Of a DNA stretch of 64,000 nucleotides, positions 27,590 through 36,065 are shown piece by piece; position 1 is the stretch's first letter, and each line of letters opens with the position of its first letter. The notes beneath the pieces are model-generated. The model ran no database searches, had not been told where the DNA came from, and saw only the letters and a program-made list of their open reading frames with translations. This DNA is from Actinobaculum suis (lineage in GTDB: Bacteria > Actinomycetota > Actinomycetes > Actinomycetales > Actinomycetaceae), in NCBI RefSeq assembly GCF_900102025.1, contig NZ_FNAU01000009.1, forward strand, positions 47,175 through 111,174, in the 5' to 3' direction. The translations under genes and the position numbers were made by a program.

Positions 27590-27930
27590 CGGATCAAACC
27601 GCGCCAGTTCGGATAAGACCGATCAATTTTGCGGGGATTCGCAACGGGGCTGATTCTACTGAGTGAAGCTGTTAACTGCACGGTACGTGCCGAATATCGC
27701 CTTGCGCGGAGGGTTTGTGTGTTGCCTTGCGGGCTTGCGTGTTGCCTTGCGGGCTTGCGTGTTGCCTTGCGCGGAGGGTGAGCTACGCGGCTGGCGCGCG
27801 GAGGCTGAGCTGTGCGGCCGGTGCGCTAAGGGTACGCGGCTGGCGCGCTAAGGAGTAGGCGGCTCGCGTGCCAAATAGATACTGCGGCGAGCTCTGCGAG
27901 AATAAGGCGCGCAGCTCTGCGAGAATAGGG
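27590..27930. repeat. gap between dedA and purB with 20-bp repeats
   Basis: Three near-identical copies of GTGTTGCCTTGCGGGCTTGC sit head to tail around 27718-27780. Degenerate copies of GGCTGGCGCGCTAAGG (27783-27860) and a duplicated AGCTCTGCGAGAATA (about 27890-27927) follow, the latter just before purB. No gene is visible. Confidence 0.85.
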
Positions 27931-27932
27931 GC

Positions 27933-29369
27933 ATGCATGATTTCGCGAAAATAGAACCACCGGTGGCACTCGGACCGATTGACGGCCGTTATCGCGCCCA
28001 AACCGCCGGTTTGGTGAACTGTCTTTCCGAACCGGCCTTGAACCGTAACCGTTTGCGCGTGGAAACCGAATGGGTGATTTTCCTGGCAGAAAACCGCGTG
28101 CTGCCCGGGGTGGAGCCGCTCAGCGCGGCCGAGGTAGCGTACTTGCGCGAGATTCCCGAAATTTTCGACGCCGCACAAATCGCGGAATTAGCAAAAATCG
28201 AGGCGGAAACGCGCCACGACGTGAAAGCCGTGGAGTACTTCATCAAAGCCGCAATGGACCGGGCGGATACGGAGATTCCGGGCACGCGTTTACCGGAACT
28301 GCGGGAAATGGTCCATATTTTCGCCACTTCGGAAGACGTCAATAATATTGCGTGGGCTTTGGGATTACGTAGCGCGGTACAAGATGTTTGGATGCCAGCT
28401 GCCCGCAAGGTGATCGGCGAACTTGCGGATCTGGCCCACCGCTACGCGGACCAGCCCATGTTGGCCCGCACGCACGGCCAACCGGCCAGCCCCACAACAG
28501 TAGGCAAAGAAATGGCAGTATTCGCCCACCGGCTTTCCCGCCAGCTTTCCCGGATCGAAAAAGCAGAATATTTAGGCAAGTGGAACGGGGCTACCGGCAC
28601 TTTCGGCGCGCACGCTATCTGTTTGCCAGACCGGGATTGGCCCGCGCTTTCGCGAGCATTCGTGGAAAGTTTCGGCTTGGGATGGAACCCGCTTACCACC
28701 CAGATTGAAAGCCACGATTGGGTTGCAGACCTGCTCAGCGCTATCGCCCACTTTGGCCGCATCGCTCATAATGTGGCCACCGATTTTTGGACCTATATTT
28801 CCCTGGACTATTTCCACCAAGATTTGGCAGCCCAAGGGAGTACGGGTTCTTCCACCATGCCGCATAAGGTGAACCCGATCCGTTTCGAAAACGCGGAAGC
28901 CAACTTCGAAATTTCCGGGGCACTATGTGACACTTTGGCGCAAACCCTGGTAACTTCCCGCCTCCAGCGTGACCTCACGGATTCTTCCACACAGCGCAAT
29001 CTGGGCGTGGCGCTAGGCCATTCGTTGCTAGCCCTAGAAAACTTGGCGCGCGGGATTGCCGGGGTGCAACCCAATCCGGCCCGCCTCGAAGCTGATCTAG
29101 CGCAGGAGTGGGAAGTGTTGGGCGAACCGATCCAGCAGGCCATGCGCGTGGCCGCCCTTTCCGGGCAGGCCGGTATGGAAGATCCCTACGAGCGGCTCAA
29201 GGAACTTACCCGCGGCCGGAAAGTCACCGGCCCGGAAATGCAAGCCTTTATTGCCGATCTGGGTTTGCCGGCCGAACTTGCCGCCCGCCTAGAATCTCTG
29301 ACCCCGGCCGGCTATACCGGCCTCGCCGCGCAACTAGTGGCCTACCTCGACGTCGAACCGCGCGGCTAA
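27933..29369 (+). CDS. purB: adenylosuccinate lyase
   Basis: 478 residues. It catalyses two steps of purine synthesis: cleavage of SAICAR to AICAR, and of adenylosuccinate to AMP, each releasing fumarate. It matches the longer E. coli-type PurB: N-terminal LGPIDGRYR, the catalytic His region ARTHGQPASPTTVGKE (about 182), and the family signature SSTMPHKVNPIRFENAE (about 310) holding the mobile catalytic Ser loop. ATG 27933 has a modest GGGG upstream and directly follows a duplicated GCTCTGCGAGAATA element. Single gene; no terminator, only a repeat array after it. Confidence 0.97.
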   Translation: MHDFAKIEPPVALGPIDGRYRAQTAGLVNCLSEPALNRNRLRVETEWVIFLAENRVLPGVEPLSAAEVAYLREIPEIFDAAQIAELAKIEAETRHDVKAVEYFIKAAMDRADTEIPGTRLPELREMVHIFATSEDVNNIAWALGLRSAVQDVWMPAARKVIGELADLAHRYADQPMLARTHGQPASPTTVGKEMAVFAHRLSRQLSRIEKAEYLGKWNGATGTFGAHAICLPDRDWPALSRAFVESFGLGWNPLTTQIESHDWVADLLSAIAHFGRIAHNVATDFWTYISLDYFHQDLAAQGSTGSSTMPHKVNPIRFENAEANFEISGALCDTLAQTLVTSRLQRDLTDSSTQRNLGVALGHSLLALENLARGIAGVQPNPARLEADLAQEWEVLGEPIQQAMRVAALSGQAGMEDPYERLKELTRGRKVTGPEMQAFIADLGLPAELAARLESLTPAGYTGLAAQLVAYLDVEPRG

Positions 29370-29454
29370 CTGGCGCGCGGCTAACGAACACGCCGCACGG
29401 CTATCTGCGTTACTGCTTGCCAAACCTCGCTGCTAACCGCCACCGGTTTTTCTT

Positions 29455-29560
29455 CTCCGCGGGTAGTGGCGCTTTACGGGTAGTGGTGTGCTACGGGTAG
29501 CGGCGCTGCACGGGTAGTGGTGCTGTACGGATAATGGTGCTCTACAGGTAGCGGCGCCAA
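29455..29560. repeat. 18-19 bp repeat after purB
   Basis: Six degenerate copies of a unit like ACGGGTAGTGGTGCTGT run between the convergent purB and fructosamine kinase genes. Confidence 0.8.
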
Positions 29561-29583
29561 AACCTTGGGCAACAGCGGGCTAT

Positions 29584-30462
29584 TTACGCATAAACCCGGG
29601 CTTGGGAAACTGTTTGTGGCCCGTAGCTGCCACCAAAAAGCGCGCAGTGCATCATGAGCATGTACATGCGATGCAGACCAATACGGTCTTCCCAGCCGGG
29701 GGCCAGCGGCGAGACGGAGTTATAGCCCGCATAAATATCGCTCACGTGCGGAGCACCAAATACCGTGAGGCAAGCCAGATCGGTTTCGGCGGCCCCGGCA
29801 TGAGAAAGCGGGTCAATGAGTACCGCGGTTACACCAGTTGCAGATTCGGCGCCGTGTGCGCCGGTGCGGGCCGATTCTGCGCTTACCCACAGTACGTTTC
29901 CGCCCCACAGATCGCCGTGGGTTAAAGCCGCGCCGCGAGTAACCAGGGCGGGCTCACCGGCGTCGAACTCTCCGGCACGCAAGCGTTCACACAGCTTTTC
30001 GATCACAGCAATATCACTAGGGGAAAGGCAACCGTTACGTTCCGCGGCAGGAATGAAAGCTTCGATACGGTCTGAGGCGTAGAACTCGCCCCAGGTGCGT
30101 TGCGGATGGGAAGCGGGCACGGTTACGAGCCGAGAAGTGCCGAGCGCGAAAGCCGGGGCCTGCGGGCCGGCCACCAAAGAAGGTGCGCGGCCATAGGGAC
30201 GTTCCTCCCCGGGGGCGAGGTCGCCCGTATAAGCATGGGTATAAGCCAGACGCTTCCCGAACTCGCGCGCCGCGGCCGGCGTGGCCCGGGCCGAAACTAA
30301 GCGGGGCTCGGCCAAAAAGCCGCGTTCGCGCGCATCTTCCACCGTGGAAGTGACCCGCACGGTAGGCGCGCCTCCAGCCTTGGCAGCCGCCCCCAAATCT
30401 TGCAAGCCCGCGTACTCACCCAGAATCTCTTGCGGCGAACCAGTTTTCGTAAAAGAAGCCAT
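29584..30462 (-). CDS. fructosamine kinase family protein
   Basis: 292 residues, the usual length. Fructosamine/ketosamine-3-kinase fold related to aminoglycoside phosphotransferases: catalytic loop LTHGDLWGGNVLW (about 185, Asp as base) and the metal-binding IDPLSHAGAAETDLA (about 220). The family normally has IDPA-YGHREADLA, so the middle of this motif is changed but the metal Asp and the ETDLA end are kept. Members phosphorylate ketosamine adducts so that they can be removed from glycated proteins or small amines. It is divergent from hisC with 141 bp between start codons. Confidence 0.9.
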   Translation of the reverse strand: MASFTKTGSPQEILGEYAGLQDLGAAAKAGGAPTVRVTSTVEDARERGFLAEPRLVSARATPAAAREFGKRLAYTHAYTGDLAPGEERPYGRAPSLVAGPQAPAFALGTSRLVTVPASHPQRTWGEFYASDRIEAFIPAAERNGCLSPSDIAVIEKLCERLRAGEFDAGEPALVTRGAALTHGDLWGGNVLWVSAESARTGAHGAESATGVTAVLIDPLSHAGAAETDLACLTVFGAPHVSDIYAGYNSVSPLAPGWEDRIGLHRMYMLMMHCALFGGSYGPQTVSQARVYA

Positions 30463-30603
30463 ACCTCCATGCTAACCGCGCTCGCGGTAGCAAGGCCCGG
30501 CTGCCAGGCCCGGTGGCAAGGCCCGGTGGTTACGGGTGAGCATTTCGGGGCATATGCCGGACGCTGCGGCGAAAATGTGCCGCTGAGTGCCACAATAGGA
30601 ATT

Positions 30604-31845
30604 ATGGGTATGCACGAATGGTTCAAACCGGAAATTGCGCAGTTACCTGCCTACGTGGCCGGTAAACGGGACGCAGATCCGCGGGTTATAAAGCTTTCTT
30701 CGAATGAGGTGCACTTCCCGCCCTTGCCAGCGGTAACGCAAGTTTTGGAGCGTTATGCCGGGCAGATTAACCGTTACCCGGATATGGCGAATACGCAGTT
30801 GCGGGAACGTTTGACGGAAGTGGAAGAGTGGCCTTTTGAGGGAGTTGTGGCCGGTACGGGTTCCACCGCGCTGATTGAAAAGTTTTTGCAAGCAGTGGCG
30901 GTGCCCGGCGGGGAAGTGATCTACCCGTGGCGTTCTTTTGAGGCATACCCGATTGCTGTGCTCGGCGCGGGGGCGCGCCCGGTGCCGGTACCTTTACGGG
31001 CCGACGGCGGGCACGACCTAGCCGCCATGGCCAACGCAATTACAGATAAGACGCGGGCGATTCTGCTGTGCTCGCCCAATAATCCCACCGGTATGGGGAT
31101 CGGCCATCAGGAACTGGAGGCTTTCTTGGACCGAGTACCGGAAAGCATTCCGGTACTCATTGACGAAGCGTATATACATTTTGCGAACGGGATCGGTACG
31201 GCGATTCAAGACGGCAAAGCCTTGGCTCGTAATCGGCCGAATGTGCTGGTAGCACGCACATTTTCTAAAGCTTATGGGTTGGCGGGCCTGCGCGTGGGTT
31301 ATGTGCTTACGAGCGCCGAAATGGCTGCTGGTTTGAGCGCGATTGCCACGCCTTTCGGGGTGAATCTACTTGCCCAGGAGGCGGCACTGGCGGCCTTGGC
31401 AGAGTTGCCGGAAGTAGAGCGCCGCGTACAACTCGTGGTAGAAGAACGTAGCCGCATGTTAGATGGCATCCGGGCGCGCGGTTTCGCGGTACCGGAATCG
31501 GTAGCGAACTTTGTGTGGTTCGCCGGCACCGACAGCGATAGTCACGCTGATACTGCCGCAGGCGCTGATGCTGATACGGGCGCGGCCGGTGGCGGTAGCG
31601 AGAATGGCAATAGTACGGCCGGTGGCTCTGGCGCGGCGGGCGGCTCTGGCGCGGCGGGCGGCTCTGGCGCGGCAGAATTTGCCACGGTAGATGCGGAGCT
31701 ACTGGAAAGAGTGGCCCGCGAAGAAGGCATTATTACCCGCCGCTTCGGAACGGAAGGGGTGCGGGTTTCGGTAGCCGAACCGGAAGGTACAGAACGGCTG
31801 TGGCGCGCCTTAGACCGCATCCGCGCGGGCGCTAGCGCAGCGTAA
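30604..31845 (+). CDS. hisC: histidinol-phosphate aminotransferase family enzyme with low-complexity insert
   Basis: 413 residues, about 50 more than usual. A PLP-dependent class I/II aminotransferase that converts imidazole acetol phosphate to histidinol phosphate, or acts on aromatic amino acids as some actinobacterial paralogues do. Seen: GSTALIEKFL (PLP phosphate loop), SPNNPTG (about 157), DEAY (about 182), the PLP lysine in TFSKAYGLAGLRVGY (about 222) and the C-terminal VRVSVAEPEGTERL. Residues about 309-358 are an inserted Ser/Gly/Ala/Asp stretch that ends in three identical GGSGAA units. No other his gene lies nearby, so the aromatic-type alternative stays open. ATG 30604 follows AGGAATT; ATG 30610 is also possible. 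Confidence 0.87.
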   Translation: MGMHEWFKPEIAQLPAYVAGKRDADPRVIKLSSNEVHFPPLPAVTQVLERYAGQINRYPDMANTQLRERLTEVEEWPFEGVVAGTGSTALIEKFLQAVAVPGGEVIYPWRSFEAYPIAVLGAGARPVPVPLRADGGHDLAAMANAITDKTRAILLCSPNNPTGMGIGHQELEAFLDRVPESIPVLIDEAYIHFANGIGTAIQDGKALARNRPNVLVARTFSKAYGLAGLRVGYVLTSAEMAAGLSAIATPFGVNLLAQEAALAALAELPEVERRVQLVVEERSRMLDGIRARGFAVPESVANFVWFAGTDSDSHADTAAGADADTGAAGGGSENGNSTAGGSGAAGGSGAAGGSGAAEFATVDAELLERVAREEGIITRRFGTEGVRVSVAEPEGTERLWRALDRIRAGASAA

Positions 31846-31868
31846 CTATTTGCGCGTAAACATAACCA

Positions 31869-31910
31869 GCCCGGTAATGGCGACCGCTGCGGTGGTCGCC
31901 ATTACCGGGC
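31869..31910. terminator. strong hairpin terminator after hisC
   Basis: Perfect 17-bp arms (GCCCGGTAATGGCGACC and complement) around an 8-nt loop, 24 bp after the hisC stop codon. It lies between convergent genes, so it may work for both strands. Short direct repeats (GGGCTGCAGCTATTTTG) follow to about 31990. Confidence 0.85.
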
Positions 31911-32009
31911 TGTGTTGCTAGCTGTGTTGCCAGCTGTGCCGAGTTGCCGGGCTGCAGCTATTTTGCCGGGCTGCAGCTATTTTGACGGTCAGTATTACTT
32001 GTTCGTCGG

Positions 32010-34007
32010 TCAGTATCTGTCTTCGGCGGAGCGTTTCAGAGTGAAACCATGGCCGGAGAGTTCACTCCAACAGGAGACGCCGCCGAATTGGCTGGCCTGG
32101 CAGGCAAACCCATTGCGGGAGATCACTTGGTCGTAGCCGATAGTGTTCGCGGCACTGATTTCGGAACTACAATCGGCCGTGACTTCACCGGCATGCCCCA
32201 CGTGGTAAGTGGCGGTTTCCCCTTCACATCCGGGCGGGGAAGGATAGTCGTAGGCGTAGATCGAACAGGAGACGTCGTGATCGCCGAAGCGGCACCGAAT
32301 ATTATTCACTGGGGTAGTGAAATCTACCACGTTGATCGTGTCTGTGCCGGCTGGGCGTACCAAATACCACCAGTCGCGCGATTTGACGAATGTGGCGGCG
32401 TTATCGGGCAAAGTTACGGTATCCAGCTTTGCTTGCAAATCGAGCGTGTACTGGGCGCCGCACTTCTTGGACAGCTCGTACATGTTGTCTTTGAGAATTC
32501 CAATATCTCCGGATAGTTCATGCGCCTGATTAGAAGCCGTCACAAAATCGCTGATCTTGCCGCTATCTGCACCGGCATCGCAGGTGGTGCGGGTGGGTAA
32601 AGATTTCACGGCTTCGCGTTTGGCGGTGAGGGGCGAATCGCTGGCGTTCGGCGTCGTCTCCGGTGAGGCACTGGGCTGGCTAGTTACCTGCACGGAAGGT
32701 GCCGGTTGCGGCTCATTGTTACCGGCAATATCGCGGCCGCGGTTGAAAACGTGCGTGAAGAACACGGCGGCTACCGCTAACAAAAGTGCGACGACGGAGA
32801 AAGCCAGGAAATACATGGGCCAACGCGACTGCTTCGAGGCCGGCTGCGCGCGGTTTTCGGATTCGCCATTGTCCCAGTTCATAAAACTTTGCGGGCCGTA
32901 CAGCTGTTCTTCAAAAGTATTGTGCTGCGCGTCTTGGGTCCGCACGTAACGGCCCTGCTGGGTCTGGCTCGCCCCGCGATAGTAGCCCGAGAACTGCTGC
33001 GGCTGGGCGGGAGGGAAAGGTTGCGGCTGGGCCTGCGGCTGCGGGAGCGGCTGGGCCGGTGGCAGCGGTTGCGCTTGCGGCTGTGACTGTGCTTGCGGTT
33101 GGGCTGGCGCCGAGAATTGCGACTGGTCCGCTACCGGGGAAGCACCCTGCGCCGGCGACTGGTGCTGGTAGGGATCTTGATTCTGCTCCTCATACTGAGC
33201 TGGATAAGAAGGCTGCGCCGGATATGAGTTTTGCGCCGGGTAAGAAGCCTGCGCCGGGTAGGCAGCTTGGGCGGGATAAGAAGTCTGGTAAGGCCCCGGA
33301 TATTGCTCCTGGTACTGGACCTGCGAAACATTTTGCGGATATTCGTTCCAATCGGCGGTCCACTGCTCGGTAGGAGCCGAATTATCCGCGCTCGCAGCAT
33401 GTTTACTACCTTTGGTAGTGCTCTCGCCGGCGGTTACTTCAGCAAAGGGTTCGGCGCTGGCAGTTACGTCAGTGGCGGCTTCCGCACTAGGAATCTCCGC
33501 TCTAGTGCTGGCAGCCGCAGCGGTTTCTAGCTCGGGTGCCGGTTCGGTTACTACGTTGTTCGGCTCAGGCACCGGTTCGGTTATGGCCTCCGGCTCAGGT
33601 TCCGGTTCGGCTGTTGCTTCCGGTTCGGGCTCCGGTGCAGGTTCTGCGGGAAGTGGTACAGATTCCGCAGGGGCTGGTTCAGGATCGGTGAGAGAAAGCG
33701 CTGGTGCCGACGGCGGCGTCGCTTCCGGTTCTGCAGGGTCAGGTGCAGGTTCCAGGGGAGACGAAGCCGACGGCGGCGTTGAAACGCAGCCTGCAGGGTC
33801 CGGTGCCGGATCAATTTCGACTGGGTCAGCGAACTGATCAAGCTGATTGGGTTGATCGGGCTGATCGGGTTTCGCTGGGACTGGCGCTACTTCTTCCGGG
33901 TTCGGCGCACTAGGCGAAGTAGTAGAGTTGCCCGGTGTGGGCGTGCTACCAAGTTCTTCGCCTGGCGTCTCCGCGGATTTCCGAGAAGACTCTGTATGGT
34001 CTGACAT
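32010..34007 (-). CDS. single-pass membrane protein with long Pro/Glu- and Gln/Tyr-rich cytoplasmic region
   Basis: 665 residues. The first 390 are disordered: Pro/Glu/Ala repeats (about 20-190), then a Tyr-Pro-Ala-Gln repeat (SYPAQ, about 230-275) and a Gln/Pro/Ala stretch. One membrane helix follows (about 408-428, YFLAFSVVALLLAVAAVFF), then a Ser/Pro/Thr linker and a secreted C-terminal domain of about 200 residues with six or more Cys, including FTTPVNNIRCRFGDHDVSCSI and a second C-x-C-rich part, suggesting disulfides. C-terminal domains like this occur in actinobacterial secreted proteins of unknown function. ATG 34007 follows GGGAG with good spacing. I assign no function. Confidence 0.78.
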   Translation of the reverse strand: MSDHTESSRKSAETPGEELGSTPTPGNSTTSPSAPNPEEVAPVPAKPDQPDQPNQLDQFADPVEIDPAPDPAGCVSTPPSASSPLEPAPDPAEPEATPPSAPALSLTDPEPAPAESVPLPAEPAPEPEPEATAEPEPEPEAITEPVPEPNNVVTEPAPELETAAAASTRAEIPSAEAATDVTASAEPFAEVTAGESTTKGSKHAASADNSAPTEQWTADWNEYPQNVSQVQYQEQYPGPYQTSYPAQAAYPAQASYPAQNSYPAQPSYPAQYEEQNQDPYQHQSPAQGASPVADQSQFSAPAQPQAQSQPQAQPLPPAQPLPQPQAQPQPFPPAQPQQFSGYYRGASQTQQGRYVRTQDAQHNTFEEQLYGPQSFMNWDNGESENRAQPASKQSRWPMYFLAFSVVALLLAVAAVFFTHVFNRGRDIAGNNEPQPAPSVQVTSQPSASPETTPNASDSPLTAKREAVKSLPTRTTCDAGADSGKISDFVTASNQAHELSGDIGILKDNMYELSKKCGAQYTLDLQAKLDTVTLPDNAATFVKSRDWWYLVRPAGTDTINVVDFTTPVNNIRCRFGDHDVSCSIYAYDYPSPPGCEGETATYHVGHAGEVTADCSSEISAANTIGYDQVISRNGFACQASQFGGVSCWSELSGHGFTLKRSAEDRY

Positions 34008-34117
34008 GTCCGACTCCCTGGTTGCTGGCGTGGTGGCAGGCGTGACTCCAAGTGGACTCCGCCAATCCGGGCCGCGCTACAGATCCTTTCCCCAATACTT
34101 TACATGGTGCGGACACT

Positions 34118-34588
34118 CTAACGGCTAGTGTCCGCAAGTAATATTGAGTGGAGCACGGGCAATATTGGACGATCACCAGGCAACCACTGAACCGCGAGTA
34201 AAGAATCTGCGTCGAGGGCTTGCACTTGCCGATGCGAAGCGGTTACATGCACCTGTGCGCCGGGCGCCAATTCCGCGAGCCACAACAACATGCGTTTACC
34301 CGTATTGTGACCACCGGCCGCTAAATCCCACGAACCGTCCTTTGCTTCCGGGTTTTTCACCAAGGACCCGAGAAAAATCTCCGCCCCGAGTTCTTCCCGA
34401 ATTTCGCGGCGCAATGCCTGCGCGGGAGTTTCCCCAGGCTCTACCTTTCCGCCCGGAAATTCCCACAAACCATCCGCCCATTGCGGATACGAACGTTGCG
34501 CGCCGAGAACGGTTTTTGGGTTCTGCAAACTATCCACAAGCGCCGCGCCGACTACTAGTTGCCCAGGTGCATAACTTGACAAGGGCAT
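34118..34588 (-). CDS. Nudix hydrolase (MutT-like)
   Basis: 156 residues. A complete Nudix box lies at about residues 37-59: G, five residues, E, then REIREELG, within [18 protein letters not shown]. The context [13 protein letters not shown] is the MutT/8-oxo-dGTP diphosphatase type that cleans the nucleotide pool, so this is the likely role. ATG 34588 is chosen because GGAG lies five bases upstream; in-frame ATGs at 34609 and 34621 are possible. The start of the longest frame (34687) lies in a repeat and is not used. Confidence 0.9.
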   Translation of the reverse strand: MPLSSYAPGQLVVGAALVDSLQNPKTVLGAQRSYPQWADGLWEFPGGKVEPGETPAQALRREIREELGAEIFLGSLVKNPEAKDGSWDLAAGGHNTGKRMLLWLAELAPGAQVHVTASHRQVQALDADSLLAVQWLPGDRPILPVLHSILLADTSR

Positions 34589-34599
34589 AGAGTCTCCAC

Positions 34600-34757
34600 T
34601 GGTATCCATGTGTCCAAGCATAGAAGCTGCCGAGCAGGACGAAAGGCACCAGGTCACGAAGTGAAAACGCCGAAGGCACCAAGTCACAAAACAGAAGCCC
34701 TGAAACAGAAGCTGCGGATGGCACGAGGTAATGAAGCAGAAACAGTAGAACCTGGCG
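34600..34757. repeat. degenerate repeat between the Nudix and YgjP-like genes
   Basis: Units carrying GGCACCAAGTCAC(G/A)AA and GAAACAGAAGC recur three to four times, from about 34645 to 34757. Confidence 0.65.
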
Positions 34758-34759
34758 GG

Positions 34760-35692
34760 TCATGAAGCAGGAGCTGCGGAAGGGGTAAGTGCGGCGGCGT
34801 CGAAAATAGCAGTTGCGTCGAAAATAGACGAGTTGAGCAAATGCTTCAGGTGCCGGTAATCGGGGCAGAAGGTTTCCACAAGGCTGTGGAAACGGGCATT
34901 GTGTTTGGCTTCCACCAGGTGGGCGAGTTCGTGGATAACTACGTACTCCAAGCAATTCGGGGCCCATTTGGCGAGTTGGAGATTGAGCCAGATGCGGCGC
35001 TTGGGGATATTGCAGCTACCCCATCGCGTCTTCATATTACGAATCCGGTATTCGCGGGCGCGTAAGCCCATGCGTTCCTCGCAATCGCGCACGATCGGGC
35101 CGAGTGCCTGTTTGAGTTCCGCGCGGTACAGCTCGACCATTAATTTGGCGCGTAGTTCGGATGACGCGCCGGCCGGCACGGTCAACACGATGGTAGGGCT
35201 TGTGGTTTCCGGCGAGGCTAACTGCGAGGCTAACTGCGAGGCTAACTGCGAGGTTTCCGACGAGGTTATGGCCTGCGAGGTGGCCTGCGAAGCTAGTTGC
35301 GAGGTTGCCCGCGAAGTGCGGAGGCTGGAAGAATTGCGGATCGGGAGGCGGCTGGCGGCAGTGAGTGGCGGTTCCACGCGCAGGTGAGGCCGGGCCGTAG
35401 GGCCTGCCGGAAGCACGGATAATTTGTGGGGAATGCCCCACAGGTAGTGGGTTTCGCCGTCGTTATAAAAACGCTGCTCGCGGGCCGCGCGGGCACGCAC
35501 CTGGTTTTGCCACCGGTGGATATTGCCGGTTTGGGAGGTAACGAAATCAGTAATAGCGCGCATGGAAGCGCGCGGCGGGGCGCTGAGTTTCACCTGACCA
35601 TCCGGGCCCACCACGCGCAAATTTAGGTTTTTTATACCGCGTTTGCGGGTCAAAGTGAGGCGAATGCCGGCGATCTCGACTTCTTCAGGCAT
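34760..35692 (-). CDS. YgjP-like (M48/SprT-related) zinc metallopeptidase
   Basis: 310 residues from ATG 35692. The C-terminal half is the DUF45/YgjP domain: TRWGSCN (about 225), then the zinc motif IHELAHLVEAKHNARFH (about 253), with HExxH and a third His ligand. The N-terminal part (EIAGIRLTLTRKRGIKNLNLRV) matches family members. Between them, residues about 150-190, is an insert with tandem Ser-Gln-Leu-Ala units from a 12-bp repeat, so the protein is about 60 residues longer than usual. The family is expected to be cytosolic; substrates are not known. No clear ribosome binding site. Confidence 0.87.
   Translation of the reverse strand: MPEEVEIAGIRLTLTRKRGIKNLNLRVVGPDGQVKLSAPPRASMRAITDFVTSQTGNIHRWQNQVRARAAREQRFYNDGETHYLWGIPHKLSVLPAGPTARPHLRVEPPLTAASRLPIRNSSSLRTSRATSQLASQATSQAITSSETSQLASQLASQLASPETTSPTIVLTVPAGASSELRAKLMVELYRAELKQALGPIVRDCEERMGLRAREYRIRNMKTRWGSCNIPKRRIWLNLQLAKWAPNCLEYVVIHELAHLVEAKHNARFHSLVETFCPDYRHLKHLLNSSIFDATAIFDAAALTPSAAPAS
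35212..35310. repeat. 12-bp tandem repeat inside the YgjP-like gene
   Basis: Three exact GAGGCTAACTGC units and several variants (such as GAGGTGGCCTGC) lie head to tail; the period is a multiple of three. Confidence 0.9.
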
Positions 35693-36065
35693 AGGCCTAA
35701 CTGTACGTTCGCAGGCACGTATTTTCTGCAGCGAAGCCTGAACTGTTTCGCGGCCGACGTGGCATTTTTTGTTTCCCGCGGACGTCACTACTTGTTTACG
35801 TACGCGTTCAAAAAGAGAACAATGCTTGCTTTAGTTGCACAAACCTGGCATGTTGAATGTTGAACTTGGTTGTGTGGGTGCGCTACTAGGCCGGTGCAGG
35901 CGGGTACGGGACGGCGCGGGACGGCGCGGGATGGCACGCGTCAGCGTGGTGTAGTGCGCGTCAGTGAAGCACGGTGCAGGCCAGTGCGGGCCGGCGCGGC
36001 GCAGTGCGGGCCCGCACTGGTCATTGCGCACCTAAATTGGTGAATAGGGGAAGAGCGGAGAAGAT
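35693..36065. other. 370-bp divergent intergenic region with degenerate repeats
   Basis: The left 180 bp is relatively AT-rich (for example AAAAGAGAACAATGCTTGCT) and probably holds promoters of the divergent YgjP-like and oxidoreductase genes. From about 35888 to 36015 there are degenerate 10-11 bp repeats (GGGACGGCGC, GTGCAGGCC). No gene or RNA is recognised. Confidence 0.55.
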
